Assembly (NCBI GenBank): GCA_049297615.1
Contig: JBAQUQ010000430.1
Span: 1 to 64,000 of the forward strand
Direction: 5' to 3'
DNA length: 64,000 nt
DNA from: JAEMQF01 sp049297615
Lineage (GTDB): Bacteria; Pseudomonadota; Gammaproteobacteria; Burkholderiales; Burkholderiaceae_C
Shown: positions 9,780 to 17,336 of the stretch, piece after piece
Layout: every line of letters begins with the position of its first letter
Position numbering within the stretch: position 1 is the first letter of the stretch
Translations under genes and position numbers: made by a program
The notes under the pieces: model-generated
Seen by the model: only the letters and a program-made list of their open reading frames with translations
The model's database searches: none
Told to the model about the DNA's origin: nothing

Positions 9780-11042
9780 ATGCCCACTGAAACGCCCAGC
9801 CCGAGCAAACACATTCGCCTCACGTCGCACCCCGGCCAGCAGGGTGCGTCGGGCGCGCCGCCGCTGCGCTGGGGCGCCGCCAGCGCGGCACAGCGCGGGC
9901 CCGTGGTCGGCTCGACGGGCAACCGCAGCCAGCGCAACGTGATCGGCACGCATTCGGGCTCCTACGGCGTGTACCGGGCGCTCGCGGTGGCGGCGGGCAC
10001 CCTGGAAAAAGGGCACCGCGCCGACCTGACGAACACGGCGCCGACGCACCGCTTCGGCCCCTATGCGGCGTGGGGCGACGCCAGCAAGATGGTTTCGATC
10101 GACCCCTGGGGTGCCTTGGTGGCCGAAGTCTTTGCCGATCACATCGACAAGGGTTACGACATCCGCCCGACGATTGCCGTCACGCAAGCGCGCGTGCACC
10201 TGCCTGAGATCCGCCAGGCGATGGCCTTCGGGCGCCTGCACGCCGATGGCAAGGTTTTGCTCGACGACAGCTCGGCTGTGGTCACCAAGGCCGCGATCGA
10301 ACCCGTCTGGTGGCTGCCCGGCGTCGCGAAACGCTTCAAGGTCAGCGAGGCGGATCTGCGGCGCAGCCTGTTCGAAGAAACCGGCGGTATGTACCCCGAA
10401 CTCGTGACGCGCAGCGACATCGAGGTGTTCCTGCCGCCCATCGGCGGCCAGACGCTGTACATCTTCGGCGACCCTGCCGACCTGGCCCGTCCCGAGGTCA
10501 CGCTGACGGCGCGCGTGCACGACGAATGCAACGGCTCGGACGTATTCGGCTCCGACATCTGCACCTGCCGCCCCTACCTGACGCATGCGATCGAAGAGTG
10601 CATCAAGGGCGCGCAGCAGGGCGGAGTCGGCCTGATCGCCTACAGCCGCAAGGAAGGGCGTGCATTGGGCGAAGTCACCAAGTTTCTCGTCTACAACGCG
10701 CGCAAGCGCCAACTCGGCGGCGACAGCGCCGACAAGTATTTCCTGCGCACCGAATGCGTCGCCGGCGTGCAGGACATGCGCTTCCAGGAGTTGATGCCCG
10801 ATGTGCTGCACTGGCTGGGCATCACGAAGATCCACCGCCTGGTGTCGATGAGCAATGACAAGTTCGACGCCATCACCGGCAGCGGCATCGAGGTGATTGA
10901 GCGCATCAAGATTCCAGACGCCTTGATCCCGGCGGATGCGCGCGTCGAAATTGACGCCAAGATCGCTGCGGGCTACTTCACCGACGCCCAGGTGCCCGAT
11001 GCCGCGCAACTCACGCGGACCAAGGGGCGCGGCCTTGCCTGA
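9780..11042 (+). CDS. urc1: GTP cyclohydrolase II-like protein, URC1 type (uracil catabolism)
   Basis: 420 aa, about twice the size of a RibA GTP cyclohydrolase II. Roughly 200 N-terminal residues (for example THRFGPYAAWGDASKMVSID and the WWLPGVAKRFKVSEADLRRS region) precede a GTP cyclohydrolase II domain. The zinc-site spacing of RibA is kept: Cys250-x10-Cys261-x-Cys263 (in CNGSDVFGSDICTC). Downstream residues also match the fold (GLIAYSRKEGRALG, HRLVSMSNDKFDAI). This layout, and the next two genes, match URC1 of the yeast URC pathway, in which a GTP cyclohydrolase II homologue acts in uracil breakdown, not riboflavin synthesis. ATG 9780 follows a strong AGGAGG (9770-9775). The gene is divergent from purB. 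The precise reaction is inferred from family knowledge. Confidence 0.88.
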   Translation: MPTETPSPSKHIRLTSHPGQQGASGAPPLRWGAASAAQRGPVVGSTGNRSQRNVIGTHSGSYGVYRALAVAAGTLEKGHRADLTNTAPTHRFGPYAAWGDASKMVSIDPWGALVAEVFADHIDKGYDIRPTIAVTQARVHLPEIRQAMAFGRLHADGKVLLDDSSAVVTKAAIEPVWWLPGVAKRFKVSEADLRRSLFEETGGMYPELVTRSDIEVFLPPIGGQTLYIFGDPADLARPEVTLTARVHDECNGSDVFGSDICTCRPYLTHAIEECIKGAQQGGVGLIAYSRKEGRALGEVTKFLVYNARKRQLGGDSADKYFLRTECVAGVQDMRFQELMPDVLHWLGITKIHRLVSMSNDKFDAITGSGIEVIERIKIPDALIPADARVEIDAKIAAGYFTDAQVPDAAQLTRTKGRGLA

Positions 11043-12249
11043 AGCGCTGGCAGCGTTGCGCACAGCCGCGACCATTCGGCAGCGCTGCGCCAATATCACT
11101 CGCGCCGTGGACGAAGGCCGCTCCACACATTTCAGCTTGGCGCGCGACAAGTTGGAGGGCGTCGTCGATCGCGTCGAAGCGCTGACTCGCGCGCGTTATC
11201 CGGCCCTGGACATTCCCTATCACAGCCGCTGGCGGCATTTCGAGGCGGGCGGCGTGGACCGCAAAGCGCAACTCGATGCAGCGCTCGCCGGTCGAACGTC
11301 GGCGGCACAGGCGCGTGCGCGCATCGACCTGACCGTGCTGAGCGTGTTGCTCGACGCGGGTGCGGGCACGCGTTGGCGCTACGTGGAAGCACCGGGAGGC
11401 GCGAGTCACCCTCGCTCGGAAGGCCTGGCTGTGGCGAGTTTTCACGCCTTCATGGGCGGACAGTTTTCCTCCGATCCGGGCGATCCGTACCGGGTCGACG
11501 CAGCCGCGCTGAAACGCCTCGATGCGGCGCGCCTGGCCGAGCTGTTTCAGGCGAGCGACGCCAATCCGCTGGTCGGCTTGCAAGGCCGCGCCGCGCTGTT
11601 GCGCCGCCTCGGCGAGACCCTGCAATCGCAGCCGCTCGTCTTCGGGGGCGAGGGTCGGCCGGGCGGATTGTTCGATGCATTGACGCATCATGGCCGCAAC
11701 CACCGCGTCGCGGCTGGGCGCGTGCTGCACGCCCTGCTCGATCACTTCAGTGCGATTTGGCCGTCCGACAACCGCCTGCGCGGCGAGCCGCTCGGTGACT
11801 GCTGGCGGCATCCCCTGGCCGGAGGCGAGGGCGAGAGCCAAGGTTGGGTGCCGTTTCACAAGCTCAGCCAGTGGCTGGTGTATTCGCTGGTCGAGCCGTT
11901 CGAATGGGCCGGCATCAGCATCACCGAACTCGATGCGCTGACGGGCCTGCCCGAGTATCGCAACGGCGGCCTGTTTCTTGACGCCGGAGTCATCGTGCCG
12001 CGCGAAGCGTCCTATGCCGAGCGGCGCTACCGGGCGGGCGATCCGTTCGTCGTCGAATGGCGCGCCCTGACGCTCGGCCTGCTCGACGAGGTCGCGACCC
12101 GGTTGCGTTCACGCCTGGGTCGGCTCGATCTGCCACTGGCGTGCGTGCTCGAAGGCGGCACCTGGGCCGCGGGGCGCGAGATTGCGCGCGAACTGCGCGC
12201 CGACGCTTCCTCGCCCTTGCAGATCGACAGCGACGCCACGGTATTCTGA
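11035..12249 (+). CDS. urc4: DUF1688 protein, URC4 type (uracil catabolism)
   Basis: DUF1688 family protein of about 404 aa. Family-typical stretches include DIPYHSRWRHFEAGGVDR, ARIDLTVLSVLLDAGAG, YRVDAAALKRLDAARLAELF, NPLVGLQGRAALLRRLG, GWVPFHKLSQWLVYSLVEPF and EYRNGGLFLDAGVI. In yeast the homologue URC4 is needed to degrade uracil through the URC route; its chemistry is not settled. TTG 11035 is chosen because AAGGGG lies 7 nt upstream and it overlaps the URC1 stop, giving a family-like N-terminus. An in-frame ATG at 10999 would overlap URC1 by 44 nt and add 12 residues. It is followed 26 bp later by the uracil phosphoribosyltransferase gene. Confidence 0.88.
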   Translation: MPEALAALRTAATIRQRCANITRAVDEGRSTHFSLARDKLEGVVDRVEALTRARYPALDIPYHSRWRHFEAGGVDRKAQLDAALAGRTSAAQARARIDLTVLSVLLDAGAGTRWRYVEAPGGASHPRSEGLAVASFHAFMGGQFSSDPGDPYRVDAAALKRLDAARLAELFQASDANPLVGLQGRAALLRRLGETLQSQPLVFGGEGRPGGLFDALTHHGRNHRVAAGRVLHALLDHFSAIWPSDNRLRGEPLGDCWRHPLAGGEGESQGWVPFHKLSQWLVYSLVEPFEWAGISITELDALTGLPEYRNGGLFLDAGVIVPREASYAERRYRAGDPFVVEWRALTLGLLDEVATRLRSRLGRLDLPLACVLEGGTWAAGREIARELRADASSPLQIDSDATVF

Positions 12250-12275
12250 AAGAGCGCAGCAAAGGCAGGCCAAGA

Positions 12276-12908
<633 letters not shown>

Positions 12909-12952
12909 CGCCGCGGCGCTCGCTAATTTCTGAAATCCCAGGAGGACGACCC

Positions 12953-13183
12953 ATGATCTGCGTGACGATTCCCGAGGCGAAGAGCCGCCTCGCAGAGTTG
13001 ATCGATCAGGTAAGCACCGGCGAGGAGGTCGTGGTCATGCGCCGCGGCCACGTTATCGCACGATTGGTGCCAGGCGCGGCGAAGAGCCGATTGACCTCGC
13101 ACAGCCTGGCGTCGATTCCGCGCGCGCCCAGCGCAACGGTGCTGGGTGGCCCTGAAGACGCGGGCGATGCGCAGCAGCCGTAA
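12953..13183 (+). CDS. Phd/YefM-type antitoxin without a visible toxin partner
   Basis: 76 aa. The N-terminus CVTIPEAKSRLAELIDQV, followed by STGEEVVVMRRGHVIARLVP, is the DNA-binding and dimerisation fold of Phd/YefM antitoxins. ATG 12953 has an excellent AGGAGG (12940-12945) 7 nt upstream, so the gene is likely translated. Antitoxins of this family normally precede a PIN, Fic/Doc or RelE-type toxin on the same strand. Here the next 190 bp hold only a tandem repeat, and the following gene is an M48 peptidase on the other strand. It starts 44 bp after upp. It could be a solitary regulator, or the survivor of a system that lost its toxin. Confidence 0.8.
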   Translation: MICVTIPEAKSRLAELIDQVSTGEEVVVMRRGHVIARLVPGAAKSRLTSHSLASIPRAPSATVLGGPEDAGDAQQP

Positions 13184-13232
13184 ACACGCCATGGCGGCGT
13201 GGCCCTGACGCTATGGCCGCATCATGGCGCCC

Positions 13233-13394
13233 CAGCCTTGCAGGCCGCGCCGGGCCAGAGTCCCGGCCCTTCGGCAGGCACAAACGCTCCTCAGGAGCCT
13301 TTGTGTCCGGCCTCAGCCTTGCAGGCCGCGCCGGGCCAGAGTCCCGGCCCTTCGGCAGGCACAAACGCTCCTCAGGAGCCTTCGTGTCCGGCCT
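13233..13394. repeat. 81-bp tandem duplication with hairpins at the end of the M48 gene
   Basis: Two head-to-tail copies of an 81-bp unit (13233-13313 and 13314-13394) differ at one base (T to C, in TTTGTG versus TTCGTG). Each contains a GCCGGG/CCCGGC stem and a longer hairpin, CACAAA-C-GCTCC-TCA-GGAGC-C-TTTGTG (13279-13305; second copy 13360-13386). The second copy includes the stop and last seven codons of the M48 peptidase gene, so the unit looks like a recent local duplication of that gene's 3' end plus flank. No target-site or transposase signal is seen. Confidence 0.9.
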
Positions 13395-14535
13395 CAGCTG
13401 CCGCGCGGCGAAAGAATTCGATGCGCTCGCTGTCCGCAGGATGCGAGGCAATGGCGATGCCCAGCCACGCCGCCGCGGCGTCGGCAGTCGCGCGTCCCCT
13501 GGCACGGCCCGCCTGGTTCGCGTCGCCGCTGTCCTTGGCGTCCTGGCTGGTCGAGCGATTCGCGCGCGCGGCGCTCAGACGCTCGAACAATTCGATCATC
13601 ACGGCCGGCGACACCCCCGAGGCCTTCAGAAACGCCGCGCAAAACGCGTCGGCCTCGCGCTCCGCGTCGCGTGAATAACTCGCCTGACCCAATACCACCG
13701 GCGCGGCGGCGAGAAGGCTGCTGAAGTCACCGAGCACGACGCTCGAGAGCAAACCGATCAGGCTGGCTTGCACCACCATGCGCAGACCGTGGCGATGCTG
13801 AACATGGCCGAGTTCGTGCGCCAGCACGCCGCTCAGCACAGCCGGATCGGCTTCGAACAGAACCACCAGTGCGTCAGTCATGACCACGGTGCCACCGGGC
13901 AAGGCAAATGCATTCGCGCCGATGCCGTTGCCGTCGCGAGCGCGCCGAAAGACCAGTTCGTGCGCCGGCACGCTGCCGGCGGGTTGTGCCGCAACCACCA
14001 TCGCGAAGGCTTCCCGCACGCGCTGCTGCTGCACAGCGTCCAGCGCGCTGCGCTGGGTGATGTGTCGGTCGAGCGTCGCGAGCGTGGCCTCGCCGAGTCC
14101 TTTGTCAACGCTGTGCGGAACCGCAAGCACGGCCGCGCGGCTCAGCCAAGGCACGCCCCACAAGGCCATCGCCGTCAACAGCAAGGCCAATCCAGCGACG
14201 CTGGCCAGCACCCAGGGCCAGCTTTGCTGAGCATGCACGACCGGGGAATCGGCGTGGCCCGCCGCGCGCAGCCACGCATCGCAGGCCGGCGCGTCGCGGC
14301 AATGCAACGCACCGCCGCCGGCCAGATGCGCAACCCGCGGGCCGTGGCGGGTGCGCTCAGACCAGCGAATATCGGCCGCAGCGATGTCCAGCGCGATCGC
14401 CTCGCCCAGGATGTGCAGGGTCGGCCCCGACCAGCTCAGCTCGACCGCATGGGTGCGCGCACTTTGACCGTCGAAATACTCGGCAGCGAGTGTGCTGGCG
14501 GACTCGTGCGGCTCTGGGGCGATGCGCTCGCGCAT
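13372..14535 (-). CDS. M48 family membrane-anchored zinc metallopeptidase
   Basis: 387 aa. About 100 N-terminal soluble residues resemble the DUF7092-type domain that precedes M48 in this group (YFDGQSARTHAVELSWSG, LHILGEAIALDI). One transmembrane helix follows (WPWVLASVAGLALLLTAMALWG). The M48 domain has the zinc motif HELGH at residues 240-244 (LAHELGHVQHRHG). The third ligand sits in SRDAEREADAFCAAF, and NAFALPGGTVVMTDALV is also conserved. The active domain probably faces the periplasm, as in BepA-like or LoiP-like quality-control proteases. Its last seven codons lie inside the 81-bp tandem repeat. It is encoded 60 bp downstream of a DUF898 membrane protein on the same strand. Confidence 0.9.
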   Translation of the reverse strand: MRERIAPEPHESASTLAAEYFDGQSARTHAVELSWSGPTLHILGEAIALDIAAADIRWSERTRHGPRVAHLAGGGALHCRDAPACDAWLRAAGHADSPVVHAQQSWPWVLASVAGLALLLTAMALWGVPWLSRAAVLAVPHSVDKGLGEATLATLDRHITQRSALDAVQQQRVREAFAMVVAAQPAGSVPAHELVFRRARDGNGIGANAFALPGGTVVMTDALVVLFEADPAVLSGVLAHELGHVQHRHGLRMVVQASLIGLLSSVVLGDFSSLLAAAPVVLGQASYSRDAEREADAFCAAFLKASGVSPAVMIELFERLSAARANRSTSQDAKDSGDANQAGRARGRATADAAAAWLGIAIASHPADSERIEFFRRAAAEAGHEGS

Positions 14536-14595
14536 GGGCTCTGGAGCGGGCTCGATCAGGCAGTCAGCGGCACGCCTGAGAACGACTGAGCGCGC

Positions 14596-15750
14596 TCAGA
14601 GACCGATGTCCAGCCCAAGCAAGTCGGCCGCAGCGTCGCCGGCCGCTTCGCCTTGCTGGGCGCGCGCGCGGTCGATCAAGGACTCGGGGTCGACTCGCGA
14701 GGTCAGGCTTACAGCTTGCAAGCGCATGCGCGCCAGCGCGATCGCGGCGAAGGGCCAGTACAGGCCGAGCGTCAGCACCATCAGCAGCCAGTTTTTCACC
14801 GTCAAACCGAGCAAGGCAGTGAACTCGAGGCGGCTGCGAAATCGCATCGACGAATTGCCGGTGCGCGACCAAAGAAGATTCTGCATGCGCGACGTGAAGT
14901 ACGGGCGCGGCAGGAACTGAACGACAAGGACACCGCCCAGCACACCCACGGCGATGGCAATGAAAGCGGCGCCGAATGCACCCGGCCCAGGCGGCCCAGA
15001 TAGACCCGTCAGGGCGCCGAGCGAGAACAGCACACCCGCCAGCGCCGCGATGGCGAGCAACATCACACCCAGTGTCTTGAGGAACACGAGGTAGAAGGCA
15101 CCCACCGTGCTGCGCAATTCGGTCTGCTGCTGGGCAAATGCGTAGTGGTTGTGCTGATAGCTTTTCAGATTCCACCACAACCAAGGCGCCGCCAGCATCA
15201 TGGCGCCGATCACCCCGCCCAGGAAGGCGAAATACCAGGAGGGCGGCTTGGTTTCGTCGGGCACGAAGATCACCCCGCCCAGGACCAGGATGCCGGGCAC
15301 GAACAGGGGGACCATGGCTTTGTAGGCGCCCGCCACAGGACCGGTGAAGCGAAACCGCAGCCCGCGCCAGCTCGTATTGGCCATTCGGAACTGCAGCGAA
15401 GACTTGAACAGTGCCGGCCACAGCGCTGCGATCAGTATGAACGCGACAAGGCCGGCCGTCGCCGAAAAATTCCCGGCGACCGAATACAGCAGCACCAGGG
15501 TCCCGGTCAGCGCGTAGCCACGCAGCATCTTCTTCGGGTCGCCGTGAAAGTCCAGCGGCGCCCCAGCGATCTCGGTGCGGCCGTAGAAGTAACGCAGCCT
15601 GCGGACCTTGGCCCAGGGGAAGTAGATGCCCAGGGTCACCAGCACCAGAGCCAAGTTGACGATCCAGATGCGGAAGTACTCGCTACCCGAACCGGTGAAC
15701 TGCACCCTCAGCTGGTGGTCGCGAATTGCAATGGGATTGATGGCGGCCAA
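14596..15750 (-). CDS. DUF898 (YjgN-like) polytopic membrane protein
   Basis: About 384 aa, with the DUF898 opening VQFTGSGSEYFRIWIVNLAL and the hallmark LGIYFPWAKVRRLRYFYGRT. The same motif pattern is repeated near the C-terminus (NWLLMVLTLGLYWPFAAIALARMR), as expected for this family. Six or more hydrophobic segments are visible. No ATG start exists in the right place. TTG 15750 is used, with TTG 15789 as the alternative; neither has a good ribosome site, so the N-terminus is uncertain. It is divergent from a GST gene and upstream of the M48 peptidase; pairing of DUF898 with M48 peptidases suggests an envelope-related role. Function is unknown. Confidence 0.8.
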   Translation of the reverse strand: MAAINPIAIRDHQLRVQFTGSGSEYFRIWIVNLALVLVTLGIYFPWAKVRRLRYFYGRTEIAGAPLDFHGDPKKMLRGYALTGTLVLLYSVAGNFSATAGLVAFILIAALWPALFKSSLQFRMANTSWRGLRFRFTGPVAGAYKAMVPLFVPGILVLGGVIFVPDETKPPSWYFAFLGGVIGAMMLAAPWLWWNLKSYQHNHYAFAQQQTELRSTVGAFYLVFLKTLGVMLLAIAALAGVLFSLGALTGLSGPPGPGAFGAAFIAIAVGVLGGVLVVQFLPRPYFTSRMQNLLWSRTGNSSMRFRSRLEFTALLGLTVKNWLLMVLTLGLYWPFAAIALARMRLQAVSLTSRVDPESLIDRARAQQGEAAGDAAADLLGLDIGL

Positions 15751-15876
15751 GTCGCTGTGGTCCCGCGGCGAGTTCGCGCGCCGCGGCAATGTCGATCGTG
15801 ACCTGACTCTAGCAGCCTGGCTGGCCGCGCAAGCGTTCGCTAGAATGAGTTGCACCAGGGACACAAGATAAATTCC

Positions 15877-16491
15877 ATGAAACTGATCGGTTCGTTGACC
15901 AGCCCTTACGTGCGCAAAGTACGCATCGTGATGGCCGAAAAAAAACTCGACTATCAGTTTGAAATCCAAGACGTCTGGGGCAGCGACGCGATCCTGCCGC
16001 TGAACCCGCTGGGCAAGGTGCCTTGCCTGGTGCTCGAAGGCCGCGAAGCGGTGTTCGACTCGCGCGTCATCGTCGAGTACCTCGATACGCGCTCGCCCGT
16101 GGCACGCCTGATTCCCGAGTCGAACCGCGAGCGCACCGAGGTGCGCACCTGGGAGGCGCTGGCCGACGGCGTTGTGGACGCCGCGATCCTGGCGCGCCTC
16201 GAGGCCACCTGGCCGGGCCGCAGCGCCGAGCAGCGCAGCAGCGCCTGGATCGCTCGTCAAATGAGCCGCGTCCAGGCATCATTGGCCTCGATGAGCACCA
16301 CGTTGGGCGAGCGCGCCTGGTGCTGCGGAACCCACCTGACGCTGGCCGACATCGCCGTGGGCTGTGCGCTGGGCTACCTGGACTTTCGTTTTCCCGATAT
16401 TGCCTGGCGCGCCGCTTACCCGAACCTGATGCGCCTGTCCGACAAGCTCGTGGTGCGGCAAAGTTTCCTCGAGAGCGCCCCCCCCGCGTAG
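15877..16491 (+). CDS. Glutathione S-transferase family protein
   Basis: 204 aa with the two-domain GST layout. The N-terminal thioredoxin-like domain starts MKLIGSLTSPYVRKVRIVMAEK and has the glutathione-binding loop PLGKVPCLVLEG followed by FDSRVIVEYLD. The C-terminal helical domain ends with LTLADIAVGCALGYLDFRFP, the GST N-capping-box region. The active residue of this subgroup would be the Ser in TSPYVRK. Substrate cannot be inferred. A possible -10 box TAGAAT (15841-15846) lies 30 bp before ATG 15877. The gene is divergent from the DUF898 gene and convergent with the response regulator, 70 bp away. Confidence 0.92.
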   Translation: MKLIGSLTSPYVRKVRIVMAEKKLDYQFEIQDVWGSDAILPLNPLGKVPCLVLEGREAVFDSRVIVEYLDTRSPVARLIPESNRERTEVRTWEALADGVVDAAILARLEATWPGRSAEQRSSAWIARQMSRVQASLASMSTTLGERAWCCGTHLTLADIAVGCALGYLDFRFPDIAWRAAYPNLMRLSDKLVVRQSFLESAPPA

Positions 16492-16561
16492 GAACCGCCC
16501 TTGGGCCCGCTGGTCAACCGGGTGGCCGGAGGGCGAACGATCCGACCGAATCAGAACCGAA

Positions 16562-17266
16562 TCAGTTCAGCTGGCCTGCCTTGCCGGCGGCGCGGTGGTC
16601 GAACTGCAGCTTGCGGTACAGCATGCGGATGCCCAGGCCGATATCGTGCTCTGTGGTGCGCCATTCGCGGGCGATTTCGCGCACCAGGTAGCCGTCGCCG
16701 ATGCGCTCGAGCATGCGCATTTGCGCCTCGTCCAGGCGCAATGCGGCGCGCGCGTTGCCGCCCAGGCCGATGCCTGCACGGACTGCGGCATTGAGGAGCA
16801 GCTTGGCCCGGCGCGCAATGTGCGGGGCCATCGGCGACTCGCCGGCGAGCACCTGGAGGATCGCGCCCCGCAAAATCTCGGACGAACTGCCATGCAGGTA
16901 ATAGCCGTCGGCGCCCTGGGCAATCGCCTCCATCAACTCGGGGTCATCGAGCGACAAGGTTCCGACCAGCACCGAGGGACGCGAATCGCGCGGCAGGGTG
17001 ACCAGCTCTTCGAGCAGATGCTCGAAGTCTGCTCGATTGACCTGCCAGTCCACCAGCACCAGGTCGGGCGGGCAGATTTTCATGCTGCGCATCGCCTGGG
17101 GCAGGCTGACGGTCAGACCTGACACCTCCATGTCCGGCATATCGGCGATCACCCCGCGCAGGTGCTCGCCGGCTATCGGATCGTTCAGGAGCAACAGCAG
17201 GCGATGCATGGCGCGGGGCGACGGCTGACGCTGGGGCTGGGGCAGGAGGGGCGGTGAGCGCTCCAT
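16562..17266 (-). CDS. Orphan response regulator, degenerate receiver with LuxR-type HTH
   Basis: 234 aa. The receiver-like domain (residues 20-145) keeps the probable phosphoacceptor Asp73 in PDLVLVDWQ. It has only one acidic residue in the N-terminal pocket (LLLLLNDP), and the conserved lysine is replaced by His125 (GADGYYLHG). The C-terminal LuxR/NarL helix-turn-helix is seen in LDEAQMRMLERIGDGYLVRE and IAREWRTTEHDIGLGIRMLY followed by RKL. No histidine kinase is nearby. ATG 17266 is used; ATG 17209 would start directly at the receiver fold. Loss of the lysine suggests altered or absent phosphorylation switching. It lies downstream of a glutamate-synthase-like gene on the same strand, separated by a strong hairpin. 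Confidence 0.82.
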   Translation of the reverse strand: MERSPPLLPQPQRQPSPRAMHRLLLLLNDPIAGEHLRGVIADMPDMEVSGLTVSLPQAMRSMKICPPDLVLVDWQVNRADFEHLLEELVTLPRDSRPSVLVGTLSLDDPELMEAIAQGADGYYLHGSSSEILRGAILQVLAGESPMAPHIARRAKLLLNAAVRAGIGLGGNARAALRLDEAQMRMLERIGDGYLVREIAREWRTTEHDIGLGIRMLYRKLQFDHRAAGKAGQLN

Positions 17267-17288
17267 TGTTCGCCTGCGAGGGAATAAG

Positions 17289-17313
17289 CCCACCCCCGAA
17301 ACGCGGGGGTGGG
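17289..17313 (-). terminator. Strong hairpin after the glutamate-synthase-like gene
   Basis: CCCACCCCC (17289-17297) pairs with GGGGGTGGG (17305-17313) across a 7-nt loop, a 9-bp all-matched stem. It lies between the stop of the glutamate-synthase-like gene and the response regulator, both on the minus strand. The following T-tract is poor (GGCTTATTCC), so it may be an imperfect terminator or an mRNA-stabilising hairpin. Confidence 0.55.
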
Positions 17314-17336
17314 GGGCAGGGCGCGGGAACTGACCC

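Noticed and set aside
11040..11042. URC1-URC4 fusion
   Set aside because: There is a TGA between the two frames, and URC4 has its own start with a ribosome site.
13233..13394. CRISPR-like repeat
   Set aside because: Only two copies, directly abutting with no spacers, and one copy encodes the end of the M48 gene.
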